In this document: positions 1 through 9,340 of the stretch, one piece after another | Numbering within the stretch: the stretch's first letter is position 1 | How the letters are laid out: every line of letters starts with the position of its first letter | NCBI GenBank assembly: GCA_902796225.1 | Contig: CADBOO010000041.1 | Location: forward strand, 1-42,909 | Reading direction: 5' to 3' | Length of the DNA stretch: 42,909 nucleotides | Origin: an uncultured Ruminococcus sp. | GTDB lineage: Bacteria > Bacillota > Clostridia > Oscillospirales > Acutalibacteraceae | Notes under the pieces: model-generated | The model's input: only the letters and a program-made list of their open reading frames with translations | The model's database searches: none | What the model was told of the DNA's origin: nothing | Translations under genes and position numbers: made by a program

Positions 1-246
1 ATAGATGGTGATTTCCTTACCGTCAACGATAATGGAGTTCTCGCCCGCCTCAACAGTGTGCAGGTTCTCGCCGATAACGCCGCAGTAGCCCTTCTGAGCA
101 GTATCATACTTCAGCAGGTTTGCGAGCATGTCGGGGTTGGTAAGATCGTTGATCGCAACAACCTCATAACCCTCGGCGCCGAACATCTGACGGAAAGCCA
201 GACGACCGATACGACCAAAGCCGTTGATTGCAACTTTAACTGACAT
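1..246 (-). CDS. gap: Glyceraldehyde-3-phosphate dehydrogenase, type I (N-terminal part, runs off the window)
   Basis: Only the first 82 residues are present. They begin [19 protein letters not shown], the glycine-rich NAD-binding signature (GFGRIGR) of the Rossmann fold, followed by VVAINDLT and LLKYDTAQK, which are typical of type I GAPDH. The enzyme converts glyceraldehyde-3-phosphate to 1,3-bisphosphoglycerate in cytosolic glycolysis. The ATG at 244-246 is preceded by a strong TAGGAGGAAT ribosome site, so the start is secure. A sigma-A promoter lies about 50 nt upstream, and an inverted repeat lies between promoter and start. The catalytic cysteine domain is outside the window. Confidence 0.96.
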   Translation of the reverse strand, partial: MSVKVAINGFGRIGRLAFRQMFGAEGYEVVAINDLTNPDMLANLLKYDTAQKGYCGVIGENLHTVEAGENSIIVDGKEITIY

Positions 247-273
247 AATAATTCCTCCTATTTTTTCAATTAA

Positions 274-290
274 ATGTAATTTAGTTACAT
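274..290. promoter_or_regulatory. Inverted repeat in the gap 5' untranslated region
   Basis: ATGTAA-TTTAG-TTACAT is a perfect 6+6 inverted repeat with a 5-nt spacer. It sits just downstream of the -10 box of the gap promoter and upstream of the ribosome site. It could be an operator for a dimeric repressor of glycolysis or redox genes, or a short mRNA stem. The spacing does not match a canonical Rex or FNR site, so no regulator is assigned. Confidence 0.35.
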
Positions 291-297
291 CAAGCAT

Positions 298-326
298 ATT
301 TTACTACAAACCTGTAATTAAATCAA
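298..326 (-). promoter_or_regulatory. Sigma-A promoter of gap
   Basis: On the minus strand, -35 TTGATT (321-326), a 17-nt spacer and -10 TAAAAT (298-303). It is the only good match upstream of gap and gives a leader of roughly 45 nt. Confidence 0.6.
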
Positions 327-572
327 GGCATAATTGAAAAATATGTTAATTAAAACGCAGGTTTTTTTCGTTGATTTAGGTAATATGACCGATTCACTAA
401 AAATCTCCGTTTTTTTCGTTCAAAATCACTCAAAATCGACCTGCTGTAAAATAGACGGCCAGCCCTGCGTCGGTATGCTTGCGCGCAGCCGATTCACAAT
501 CCATTCACCTCAGATCAGACGCGGCATTTCCTCCCATTTTACGATCTACACACACGAAAGCGCGTTTGGTTT
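327..572. other. Non-coding stretch between gap promoter and DUF1846 terminator
   Basis: No gene is supported here. The AT-rich left part holds two related T-runs followed by CGTT (near 361-371 and 409-419). The right part looks like ordinary non-coding sequence. The short open frames that cross it lack ribosome sites and family-like sequence. Confidence 0.5.
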
Positions 573-604
573 CAAAAAAAGAGGAGAACATTTCGTCCTC
601 CTCG
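573..604 (-). terminator. Intrinsic terminator of the DUF1846 gene
   Basis: On the minus strand, a GAGGAG / CTCCTC stem with a roughly 11-nt loop is followed by seven T. It lies directly downstream of the DUF1846 stop codon. Confidence 0.7.
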
Positions 605-610
605 GCTGTG

Positions 611-2092
611 TTATTTTCGATACAGTTTATTCGTTTCGTAATGCGGCTCGGTTGTCACGTGGATACCGAGCTTCTTGAGGGTGCGGGCGTCGGTCTCCGA
701 GAGGATGACCGTCGCGTGAGCGTCGGTATCGCGCAGCTCTCCGAGCTGCTGCATCGCCAGACGCGCGGTCGGATTGGTGACCGCCGAGATCGACAGCGCG
801 ATCAATACCTCGTCGGTGTGCAGTCTGGGGTTCTCTGACCCGAAATTCTCAACCTTCAGCTTCTGGATCGGCTCGATGACCGCCGGATCGATCAGGTCGA
901 CCTTCTTCGGGATATCGCCGAGCGCTTTCAGCCCGTTCAGCACCATCGCCGCACACGCGCCTAGCAGATCGGACGTCTTTCCGGTGACGATCCGTCCGTC
1001 GCTTAATTCCATCGCAGCAGCGGGAGCGCCGGTTTCCTCAGCGAGAGCGAGCGCCGGAGCGATCACAACACGGTCGTCCGCAGTCAGCTTGTTCTGCTTC
1101 ATCAAAAGCCCGATCTTATACGCTTCATCAGGCGAACCGTTACCCTTGGTATGGTTGCACATCGCATCATAGTAGCGGCGGATAATCTCCTGATTCGCGG
1201 CGGCACAGGTCGCCTCGTCGTCGATGATACAGTTGCCCGCCATATTGACGCCCATATCCGTCGGCGACTTGTAGGGGGATTCGCCGAGGATAGACTCGAA
1301 CATCGTATTCAGCACCGGGAATATCTCGATATCGCGGTTGTAGTTGACGGTGGTCACCCCATACGCTTCCAGATGGAAGGGGTCGATCATGTTGACGTCG
1401 TTGAGGTCGGCTGTCGCGGCTTCATAGGCGACGTTGACCGGATGCTTCAGGGGAAGGTTCCAGATCGGGAAGGTCTCAAACTTCGCATAGCCCGCTTGGA
1501 TCCCGCGCTTGTTCTCATGATAAAGCTGACTCAGACACACCGCCATCTTGCCCGAACCGGGACCGGGAGCAGTGATGATTACCAGTCGACGGGAGGTCTC
1601 GACATAGTCATTCCTGCCGTAGCCGTCGTCGCTGACGATCAGGTCGATATCGGCGGGGTAATTCGGGATGGAATAGTGATGGTAGACGCGGATGCCGTTT
1701 TCCTCAAGCTTTTTCTGGAATTTCACGGCGTCGGGCTGATCGGCAAAGCGGGTCAATACGACCGAACCGACATACAGCCCGCGGTTTGAGAAAACGTCGA
1801 TCAGGCGCATAACGTCCAGGTCATAGGTGATACCCAGATCGCCGCGCACCTTGTTCTTCTCGATATCGTCCGCATTGATGACGATGACGATCTCCGCCTC
1901 ATCCTTTAACTGCATGAGCATCTGCAGCTTTGAATCGGGTTTGAATCCGGGCAGCACGCGCGCCGCATGGTAATCGTCAAAGAGCTTGCCGCCGAATTCC
2001 AGATACAGTTTGCCGCCGAATTGCGCGATACGGTCGCGGATATGCTGGCTCTGCATCTGCAGGTATTTTTCATTATCAAAACCGATTTTCAT
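611..2092 (-). CDS. DUF1846 family protein
   Basis: A 493-residue protein of the DUF1846 (UPF0371) family, a conserved Firmicutes family without an established biochemical role. The length fits the family and the sequence is family-like from end to end. A phosphate-loop-like stretch, TAPGPGSGKMAVCLSQ, lies near residues 175-190. Further conserved blocks include NPRLHTDEVLIALSISAVTNP near the C-terminus. ATG 2090-2092 follows a GGAGGG ribosome site. The protein has no signal peptide and should be cytosolic. It has its own terminator and is separated from uvrA upstream by a terminator, so it is probably transcribed alone. I can name the family with confidence but not the function. Confidence 0.9.
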   Translation of the reverse strand: MKIGFDNEKYLQMQSQHIRDRIAQFGGKLYLEFGGKLFDDYHAARVLPGFKPDSKLQMLMQLKDEAEIVIVINADDIEKNKVRGDLGITYDLDVMRLIDVFSNRGLYVGSVVLTRFADQPDAVKFQKKLEENGIRVYHHYSIPNYPADIDLIVSDDGYGRNDYVETSRRLVIITAPGPGSGKMAVCLSQLYHENKRGIQAGYAKFETFPIWNLPLKHPVNVAYEAATADLNDVNMIDPFHLEAYGVTTVNYNRDIEIFPVLNTMFESILGESPYKSPTDMGVNMAGNCIIDDEATCAAANQEIIRRYYDAMCNHTKGNGSPDEAYKIGLLMKQNKLTADDRVVIAPALALAEETGAPAAAMELSDGRIVTGKTSDLLGACAAMVLNGLKALGDIPKKVDLIDPAVIEPIQKLKVENFGSENPRLHTDEVLIALSISAVTNPTARLAMQQLGELRDTDAHATVILSETDARTLKKLGIHVTTEPHYETNKLYRK

Positions 2093-2287
2093 TCATATCC
2101 CTCCTGCGAATGGATCACATACAAATACATTATTTTTTATACCACAAAACCGGACGGCTATATATACCGTAAAGAAAATAGCGAAATTTTTGTCGAATAT
2201 TGATCTGCAGGCGAATCGGCAATTTGCTGATGATCCTCATGCAGGAGGGATTGCATTCTCTCCCATGCCCCAGACGAAAAGAGTTAT
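2093..2287. other. Upstream region of the DUF1846 gene
   Basis: AT-rich stretch expected to hold the promoter of the DUF1846 gene. TATAAA-like boxes are present on the minus strand near 2136-2141, but no -35 box stands at proper spacing, so no promoter is called. Confidence 0.4.
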
Positions 2288-2322
2288 CAAAAAAACGCCG
2301 AACCATACCGTTCAGCGTTTTC
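2288..2322 (-). terminator. Intrinsic terminator downstream of uvrA
   Basis: On the minus strand the stem AACGCTGAAC / GTTCGGCGTT (one G-T pair) with loop GGTATG runs into seven T. It ends the long rnj-to-uvrA gene string. Confidence 0.85.
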
Positions 2323-2351
2323 TTATTTGTCCGAGCCGAAGGCGGGTAACC

Positions 2352-2386
2352 ATCGCTCTTCACTTTTCGCTTTTCACTCTTCATTG
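2352..2386 (-). repeat. Heptamer array at the 3' end of uvrA
   Basis: Read on the plus strand, five units in exact 7-nt phase: ATCGCTC, TTCACTT, TTCGCTT, TTCACTC, TTCATTG. The uvrA stop codon (TCA at 2374-2376 on plus) lies inside the array, so the last residues NEE are repeat-encoded. Member of the repeat family described in the findings. The usual hairpin core is not evident here. Confidence 0.7.
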
Positions 2387-5208
2387 ATTTGACGCAGTAA
2401 CGGTCTGAGGTATTGTCCGGTAAAGGATTCCTCACACGCGGCGACTTCTTCGGGCGTACCCTCTGCGACCACGGTACCGCCCATATCGCCGCCCTCGGGA
2501 CCGAGGTCGATGATATGATCGGCGGTCTTGATCAGCTCCAGATTATGCTCGATGACGATGACGGTATTGCCGCCGTCGACCAGCTTTTGCAGGACCTCCA
2601 CCAGACGGTGAACGTCCGCGATATGCAGACCCGTTGTCGGCTCGTCGAGAATATAGACCGTGCGCCCGGTAGGACGTTTGCTCAGCTCCGTGCTGAGCTT
2701 CACGCGCTGCGCCTCGCCGCCGGAGAGGGTCGTTGCGGGCTGACCGATCTTGATGTAGCCCAGCCCGACGTCGAACAGCGTCTGCAGCTTCCGCTGGATT
2801 TTCGGGATATTCTTGAAGAACTCCAGCCCTTCCTCGACGGTCATCTCCAGCACATCGTGGATCGACTTGCCCTTATACTTGACCTCCAGCGTCTCGCGAT
2901 TATACCGCTTTCCCTTACAGACCTCGCACGGAACGTAGATATCGGGCAAAAAATGCATTTCGATCTTGATGATGCCGTCGCCCTGACACGCCTCGCACCG
3001 ACCGCCCTTGACGTTAAAGGAGTAGCGCGACGACGAAAAACCTCTCATCTTACTCTCGGTGGTCGATGCAAACAGGTTGCGGATATCCGTGAAAACGCCG
3101 GTATAGGTCGCGGGATTGGAGCGCGGCGTGCGCCCGATGGGACTCTGGTCGATGTTGATGACCTTGTCCAGCACCCCGACGCCCTCGATCCTGTCGAATT
3201 TGCCGGGGGTACATTTCGCGCGGTTCAGCTCTCGCGCCAGATGCTTGTATAATATCTCGTTGATCAGCGAGCTTTTGCCTGATCCGGACACGCCGGTCAC
3301 ACAAACAAATTTCCCTAGAGGAATATTAACATCGATATTTTTCAGATTGTTCTGCTTTGCACCGACGATCTTCAGGCTCTTGCCGCTGCCATCTCTGCGG
3401 CTTTCGGGCAGCGGGATACTCCTCTCGCCGCTCAGGTATTTTCCCGTGATCGAGCCTTCGCACGCGATAATGTCATCCACCGTACCGGTCGCGACGATCT
3501 CGCCGCCGTGGACGCCCGCGCCGGGGCCGATATCCACGATGTAATCCGCCGCGCGCATGGTATCCTCGTCATGCTCGACGACGATGACCGTGTTGCCGAT
3601 ATCTCTGAGCTTTTTCAGCGTTGCGAGCAGCTTGTCATTGTCCCGCTGATGCAGTCCGATCGACGGCTCGTCAAGGATATACAGCACGCCCATCAGCGCC
3701 GAACCGATCTGCGTCGCCAAACGGATACGCTGGCTTTCGCCGCCGGATAAGGTCGCCGAAGCGCGCGATAATGTCAGATATCCCAGCCCGACGGATCTCA
3801 GAAAATTCAGGCGGGTCTTGATCTCGCGCATGATCTCACCGGCGATCATCCTGTCGCGGTCGCTCAGCTCCATGCGATCGATATGATCGAGGATGCTGAC
3901 GACGGACATATCGCACATCTCGGAGATGTTCAGCCCGCCGACAGTCACGGCAAGCGACATCGCGGACAGTCGTCTGCCGCCGCATTCGTCGCATGGCTCC
4001 TCGGTCATATAGCTCTGTATCTCCTCTTTGATCCATTGTGAGTTCGAGTCGCGGAACCGTCGTTCCAGATTCGGGATGATGCCCTCGAATTCACGCTCAT
4101 ACTCACTCTGGCTGTACGGCAAATTCCGCACCAGATGCAGCTTTTCGCCGCCGGTGCCGTAGAGGATCTTATCGACGACGCCCTCGGGAAGATCCTTAAT
4201 CGGCGTGAAAAAGTCAAAACCGTATTTTTCGGCAAGCCCTTCCATATACATCTGCGCGATGGTATTGCCTTCCATCGCCCAGCCGCTGCCCTTGATCGCG
4301 CCCTGCGAGATCGACTTGGTGTCGTCGGGGATGATCAGCTTCGGGTCGACGCGCATGAACACGCCGAGTCCCGTGCATTTCGGGCACGCGCCGAACGGAT
4401 TGTTGAACGAAAACATCCGCGGACTCAGCTCGTTGATGCTGATACCGTGATCGGGACACGCGTAATTCTGCGAATAGAGGATATCCTCACCGTCGATCAC
4501 ATTGATCAGCACCAGCCCGTCCGCCATCTTTGACGCGGTCTCAAGGCTGTCGCTCAGCCTCGAGCGAATACCGTCCTTGATGACCAGCCGATCTACGACG
4601 ATTTCTACGCTGTGCTTCTTGTTTTTCTCGAGTTTGATTTCCTCCGACAGATCGTAGAGGATCCCGTCTGCGCGCACGCGGGCAAAGCCGGATTTCCGCG
4701 CCGATTCAAAGACGCCCTTATGCTCGCCCTTTTTGCCGCGGATCATCGGCGCCAGCACCTGTATCTTAGTGCCCTCGTCCAGACCGAGGATGCTGTCGGC
4801 GATCTGGTCGACGGTCTGCTGGGTGATCTCGCGCCCGCACTTCGGGCAGTGCGGCACGCCGATACGCGCGTACAGCAGACGGAAATAATCGTAGATCTCC
4901 GTCACCGTGCCGACGGTGGAACGCGGGTTTTTGGAAGTCGTTTTCTGGTCGATGGAAATCGCGGGAGATAGCCCGTCGATACTGTCCACCTCCGGCTTTT
5001 TCATCTGACCGAGAAACATCCGCGCGTATGACGAAAGGCTCTCGACCTACCTGCGCTGACCCTCGGCATAGATGGTGTCGAAGGCGAGCGATGATTTGCC
5101 CGAGCCGGACAGACCGGTCAGAACGACAAGCTTGTCGCGCGGAATCTCCAGATCCACATTTTTCAGATTGTGCTTTTTCGCGCCTTTGATAATGATTTTA
5201 TCCTGCAT
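2374..5208 (-). pseudogene. uvrA: UvrABC excinuclease subunit A, interrupted by an in-frame TAG at codon 54
   Basis: UvrA recognises bulky DNA lesions in nucleotide excision repair. The natural start is ATG 5206-5208 ([19 protein letters not shown]), giving 944 codons before the stop, the usual UvrA length. Visible features are the first Walker [10 protein letters not shown] (residues 32-40), zinc-binding CPKCG and CEACQGDG blocks, both ABC signatures ([24 protein letters not shown]) and both Walker B/D-loops ([20 protein letters not shown]). In the motif [19 protein letters not shown] the Tyr codon is TAG (plus-strand CTA at 5047-5049). The frame is otherwise intact on both sides. Re-initiation at MFLGQM (5019) would give an 881-residue product lacking the first Walker A. 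Other genes here end in TAG (rnhA, hydG), so TAG is a normal stop. This is a real null mutation or a single-base sequence error. Confidence 0.88.
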
Positions 5209-5242
5209 AGTATTCTCTTCACCCGTAAAAAATCGGTAAAAC

Positions 5243-5331
5243 TCAGGGAGGGGACAGAGCCCCTCCCCTTCGATAACGTTCCTGATTTCGAAACGCCTCA
5301 GCGTTTCCCGTCACGAATCACGAATCTCTTA
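5243..5331 (-). repeat. Composite repeat between ftsH and uvrA: heptamers, hairpin, hairpin core
   Basis: Plus-strand heptamers TCACGAA, TCACGAA, TCTCTTA fill 5311-5331; the last contains the ftsH stop (TTA 5329-5331). Next is a GAAACGC-CTCA-GCGTTTC hairpin near 5290-5307, then the core hairpin GGGAGGGG-ACAGAG-CCCCTCCC at 5246-5267. There is no T-run, so it is not a standard terminator. It lies within a run of co-directional genes. Confidence 0.7.
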
Positions 5332-7230
5332 TTCTTCGCTTTCCTCTTCCTCGTCATCCTCGACCGGCTCGACATAGGTGCCGTCCATGACCTGATCGAA
5401 CACCTCGCCAGCCATCTTCTCGTGCTTCATCAGATACGCCGCAACCTCATGCAGCTTGGGCATATGCGCGTTGAGGATGGTCTCGGTCTTCTTGTACGCC
5501 TCGTCGATGATGCGATGGATCTCTGCGTCGATCTTCGCGGCGGTCTCCTCGGAATAGTTCTTGGTATGACCCATATCTCTGCCGATGAATACCTCGTTCG
5601 AGCCGGAGGTATAGTTGATCGGACCTAAAGTATCGGACATACCGTATTTGACGACCATATTGGTCGCGGTCTTGGTCGCCTTTTCGATATCGTTGGAGGC
5701 GCCGGTGGAAATATCGCCCATGACGAGCTTTTCGGCAACGCGGCCGCCTAAGCAGACGACGATATCCTCTTCCATTTCCTTCTTCGAGCTGTAGCTCTTA
5801 TCCTCGGTCGGCAGCGGCATGGTATAGCCGCCCGCCATTCCGCGGGGGATGATCGAGATCTGGTGGACCGGATCCTGTGTATCGCAGGCATAGAAGCAGA
5901 TCGCGTGACCTGCCTCATGATAAGCGGTCAGCTTCTTCTCGTGATCGCTCATAACCTTTGACTTCTTTTCCGTGCCGACGACGACCTTGATCGCCGCTTC
6001 CTCGATCTCCGTCTGGGTGATCGCCTTCTTATCCTTGCGCGCGGCAAGCAGCGCCGCCTCGTTCAACAGGTTTGCGAGATCCGCGCCCGTAAAGCCGGCG
6101 GTCTGTTTCGCGACGTTGCGGAGCTTGACGTCCGGCGAGAGGGGCTTTTCGCGGGAGTGAACTTTTAAGATCGCCTCGCGGCCGTTGATATCGGGATAAC
6201 CGACCATGACCTGACGGTCGAATCGACCGGGTCTGAGCAGCGCCGGGTCGAGGATGTCGGGACGGTTGGTCGCCGCAATCATGATAACGCCTTCGTTCGC
6301 TCCGAAGCCGTCCATCTCAACCAGCAGCTGGTTCAATGTCTGCTCGCGTTCATCATGACCGCCGCCCAGTCCGGTACCTCTCTGGCGGCCGACCGCGTCG
6401 ATCTCGTCGATGAATACGATACAGGGGGAATTCTTTTTGGCGGTCTCAAACAGGTCGCGCACACGCGATGCGCCGACGCCGACGAACATCTCGACAAAAT
6501 CCGAACCGGAGATCGAGAAGAACGGAACGCCTGCCTCGCCCGCGACCGCTTTCGCCAGCAGGGTCTTACCGGTTCCGGGAGGGCCTACGAGCAGCACGCC
6601 CTTGGGGATCCTCGCGCCTAACGTATTGTATTTCTGAGGATTCTTGAGGAATTCGACGATCTCCTCCAGCTCCTCTTTTTCTTCATCTGCACCCGCAACG
6701 TCCGCAAAGGTGGTCTTTTTCTTTTCGTCCGCCTGATTCTTGAACTTCGCTTTGCCGAAGTTCATCTCACGGCTGCCGACGCCGCCGCCCATCCGGCGCA
6801 TGACAAAGAACCAGAACGCCACAAGCGCCAGCACCAGAATGCCGGTGGGTATCAGCTCGATCCAGAAGCTGTTGTCGCTCGCGGGGATCAGGTCGAACTC
6901 CATCTTTTCGCTGTCGGTTTTCGCCTTAGCGTTATGTGCTTCGATATCCTTCCAGACGTCGTCGCGGAAGGTCTCCCAGTCCATGATCTTATGGGTGATG
7001 ACCGTATCGTCATCAAGGGTCAGCTTGATCTTTGACGACGAACTGTTGCTCTCGACCTCAAACGTCTTGACCTTGTCGTCATGGAAATACTGGACGATCT
7101 CCGAATAGGTATGGCTGTCCTTCTGCCCCTGAGAAAGCACCAGCGTCATGATCAGAATGATCACGATGGGGATACCCAGATACAGAAGCAGGCTTTTCAC
7201 CTTGCCCGAATTGCCGTTATTGTTGTTCAA
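5329..7230 (-). CDS. ftsH: ATP-dependent zinc metalloprotease FtsH
   Basis: A 633-residue membrane-anchored AAA+ protease that degrades misassembled membrane proteins and short-lived regulators. The order is transmembrane segment 1 (about 13-33), an extracytoplasmic domain, transmembrane segment 2 (about 122-144), and the AAA module with Walker A GPPGTGKT (216-223) and Walker B IVFIDEID (271-278). The second region of homology [16 protein letters not shown] and the zinc site HEAGH (438-442) follow. The tail is very acidic (DDEEEESEE). The start is TTG (7228-7230), nine nt after GGAGGAG; no ATG gives a better start. It follows hpt, the common tilS-hpt-ftsH order of Firmicutes, and composite repeats lie on both sides. 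Confidence 0.97.
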   Translation of the reverse strand: MNNNNGNSGKVKSLLLYLGIPIVIILIMTLVLSQGQKDSHTYSEIVQYFHDDKVKTFEVESNSSSSKIKLTLDDDTVITHKIMDWETFRDDVWKDIEAHNAKAKTDSEKMEFDLIPASDNSFWIELIPTGILVLALVAFWFFVMRRMGGGVGSREMNFGKAKFKNQADEKKKTTFADVAGADEEKEELEEIVEFLKNPQKYNTLGARIPKGVLLVGPPGTGKTLLAKAVAGEAGVPFFSISGSDFVEMFVGVGASRVRDLFETAKKNSPCIVFIDEIDAVGRQRGTGLGGGHDEREQTLNQLLVEMDGFGANEGVIMIAATNRPDILDPALLRPGRFDRQVMVGYPDINGREAILKVHSREKPLSPDVKLRNVAKQTAGFTGADLANLLNEAALLAARKDKKAITQTEIEEAAIKVVVGTEKKSKVMSDHEKKLTAYHEAGHAICFYACDTQDPVHQISIIPRGMAGGYTMPLPTEDKSYSSKKEMEEDIVVCLGGRVAEKLVMGDISTGASNDIEKATKTATNMVVKYGMSDTLGPINYTSGSNEVFIGRDMGHTKNYSEETAAKIDAEIHRIIDEAYKKTETILNAHMPKLHEVAAYLMKHEKMAGEVFDQVMDGTYVEPVEDDEEEESEE

Positions 7231-7275
7231 TGAATTTCACTCCTCCAAACAGATGGATGGTTGGATACAGACGGT

Positions 7276-7344
7276 CAGGAATCAGGTGCGGACAGCGTCC
7301 GCCCTTCACTCTTCACCATTCACCCTTCACCATTCACCGAATTA
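7276..7344 (-). repeat. Composite repeat between hpt and ftsH
   Basis: Five perfectly phased plus-strand heptamers fill 7304-7338: CTTCACT, CTTCACC, ATTCACC, CTTCACC, ATTCACC. Next to them is the hairpin core GCGGAC-AGC-GTCCGC (7288-7302), framed by AATCAGGT. The hpt stop codon is at 7342-7344, four nt from the array. This is the clearest copy for the heptamer phase. Its stem carries C-G where other copies carry A-T. Confidence 0.82.
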
Positions 7345-7878
7345 AGCATATATCTCCGGCTTCAGAACGCCTATGTACGGCAGGTTGCGATAATACTCGC
7401 CGTAATCCAGCCCATAGCCGACCACGAACTCGTCGGGTACCTCGAAGCCGATATAATCCACGTCGATCTCGACCTCTCTGCGAGAGGGCTTATCCAGCAG
7501 GGTACAGATGCGCACGCTGCGGGCGTTCTTCGCGGAGAAATAGCGGTTGATAAAGTTCAGGGTATTGCCGCTGTCGATGATATCTTCTACAATAATGACG
7601 TTCTTATCATCAATAGGTTCTGACAAATCCTTGATGATATTCACGCGGCCGGTGCTTTTTGTGCCGTTGCCGTAGCTGGAAACGCACATAAAGTCGACCG
7701 TACACATAATATTGATATGCTTCAGCAGATCCGCCATAAACTGGACGCTGCCCTTCAGCAGTCCGACAAAAACGACCTCCTGACCGGCGTAATCCTCATT
7801 GATCCGATCGGCAAGACGCTTTGCGGCAGACCTGATTTCTTCCTCGGTATACAGTACTTTTTCTAAATCCTGATGCAT
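7342..7878 (-). CDS. hpt: Hypoxanthine phosphoribosyltransferase
   Basis: A 178-residue purine-salvage enzyme that makes IMP (and GMP) from hypoxanthine or guanine and PRPP in the cytosol. The PRPP-binding loop VIIVEDIIDSGNTL is at residues 94-107. The upstream GLLKGSVQFMADL and the C-terminal DEFVVGYGLDY block are typical of the bacterial HPRT family, and the length is normal. ATG 7876-7878 follows a GAGGGGG ribosome site. It lies between tilS and ftsH, the common Firmicutes arrangement. Confidence 0.96.
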   Translation of the reverse strand: MHQDLEKVLYTEEEIRSAAKRLADRINEDYAGQEVVFVGLLKGSVQFMADLLKHINIMCTVDFMCVSSYGNGTKSTGRVNIIKDLSEPIDDKNVIIVEDIIDSGNTLNFINRYFSAKNARSVRICTLLDKPSRREVEIDVDYIGFEVPDEFVVGYGLDYGEYYRNLPYIGVLKPEIYA

Positions 7879-7999
7879 GATGTACCCCCTCGTATTTGAT
7901 GATTGTTTTCAGCGTAGAGGTCGGCGCCCTCGACGACCCGAACTCATTGATAACAGATTCTGTTGACAGATAAAGCCGATTCAACCGCAGATCACAATG

Positions 8000-9340
8000 T
8001 CAACGATCGATTTGCATCCATATTGCTTCTCCGTCCCTGCTTAAATCGACCTTTGCTGCCGATCCGACGCCTGCGATCCAGATCACCGTTGAGCCGTTCG
8101 CAGCCAGCGGGACGCTGTCGCGCATCTCCCTCGGGATCTTCAGCTCATTAAACAGTTTTTTGATCGTTTTTGTGATTCCGCGGCGGCTGTCGGAGAAGGT
8201 ATCTCCCTCCCGGCGCGCGCGAACAATTGTTTCATCCGTGATTATATCACAGGGAATAAGGTTATTTACGAATAATTTGTTAATTTTTTGACGGGGAAAC
8301 TCGATCCCGTCGCGGTAAATCTTCCCGTCCTTTATCTGCAGGCGAACCGCCTGCGCACAATCCTTCAGCGGCACGCTGACGACAGCGTTTTTGCCTGCGT
8401 CGGCAGCGCTGATCCTGAGGATCCCCTGCGCACAAACCGCCGTATATCCGCCGCCGAGTTCGACCGCGCCGCCGCTGCGCATCGCTTCGGTGACCAGCGC
8501 CGTGTGCGCGTAGTCCATCCCGGCGCCCGCGTCAACGGCGATCCGTCTGAGCGCATATCCCATAACGGCGTCCGGCAGCTTCAAGAGCCGTTCGCAGTCA
8601 TAGCCGCCGTCGGTTCGACAGTTTTTTAATTCTTTATCAGAAATATTTTTCAGATACGCATCGGCTTTTTTTGCCGTATCCGCCATTCGCACGATGTTGC
8701 CGTCGGCATTCTCATTCAGCCGACGCAGCAGCGGCATCACTTCCAACCGGATGCGGTTGCGCGTGTAAGCCGTCGTCAGATTCGTCGAATCCGTGACATA
8801 CCGCAGACCGTGCTCCGCCTGATACGCCTCGATCTCCTGCCGCGAACAGCACAGCAGCGGGCGGATGATATTGCCGCGCATAACAGGGATACCGCACAAT
8901 CCGCTGAGTCCCGCGCCTCTGACAAGGTTCCACAGCACGGTTTCGGCATTGTCGTCGCGGTTGTGAGCGGTCGCGATCTTTGCCCCGAATTTCCCGGCAA
9001 GCTCTGAGAAAAAGGCGTATCGCGCCTCGCGCCCGCAGAGTTCCTCGCTTGTTCCGCTTTGCGCGGCAAGCGCGGGGATATTCAAGCGGCGCACATGGAG
9101 CGGGATCCCCCGTTCGGCGCACAGCTCGCGGACAAAAGCCTCGTCCCTGTCTGCTTCCTCTCCCCTGATCCCGTGATTCAGATGAGCAGCGTGCAGGTTC
9201 AGATCGTATAATTCTTTTATCGAATAAAGTATATGGAGCAGCGTGACCGAATCCATCCCGCCCGACAGCCCGACGATCACGGTATCGCCGTTATTCAGCA
9301 GGCGGTTTTCTTCGATAAACGCCGTAACTTTTTTATTCAC
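8000..9340 (-). CDS. tilS: tRNA(Ile)-lysidine synthase
   Basis: TilS attaches lysine to the wobble C34 of tRNA-Ile(CAU), so that it reads AUA. The PP-loop ATPase motif SGGMDS is at residues 26-31, followed by HLNHGIRGEEADRDE and TAHNRDDNAET, all diagnostic. The C-terminal TilS domain (about 375-446) carries GDTFSDSRRGITKTIKKLFNE. I place the start at GTG 9338-9340 (VNKKVTAFIEENRLL), overlapping the dnaB stop by 8 nt (GTGAATAA), which suggests translational coupling. A longer open frame to 9463 adds a non-homologous tail read inside dnaB and is rejected. Length is 446 residues. Confidence 0.92.
   Translation of the reverse strand: MNKKVTAFIEENRLLNNGDTVIVGLSGGMDSVTLLHILYSIKELYDLNLHAAHLNHGIRGEEADRDEAFVRELCAERGIPLHVRRLNIPALAAQSGTSEELCGREARYAFFSELAGKFGAKIATAHNRDDNAETVLWNLVRGAGLSGLCGIPVMRGNIIRPLLCCSRQEIEAYQAEHGLRYVTDSTNLTTAYTRNRIRLEVMPLLRRLNENADGNIVRMADTAKKADAYLKNISDKELKNCRTDGGYDCERLLKLPDAVMGYALRRIAVDAGAGMDYAHTALVTEAMRSGGAVELGGGYTAVCAQGILRISAADAGKNAVVSVPLKDCAQAVRLQIKDGKIYRDGIEFPRQKINKLFVNNLIPCDIITDETIVRARREGDTFSDSRRGITKTIKKLFNELKIPREMRDSVPLAANGSTVIWIAGVGSAAKVDLSRDGEAIWMQIDR

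Noticed and set aside
5246..5267. GC-rich hairpin between ftsH and uvrA as an intrinsic terminator
   Set aside because: No T-run follows on either strand; it fits the composite repeat core instead.
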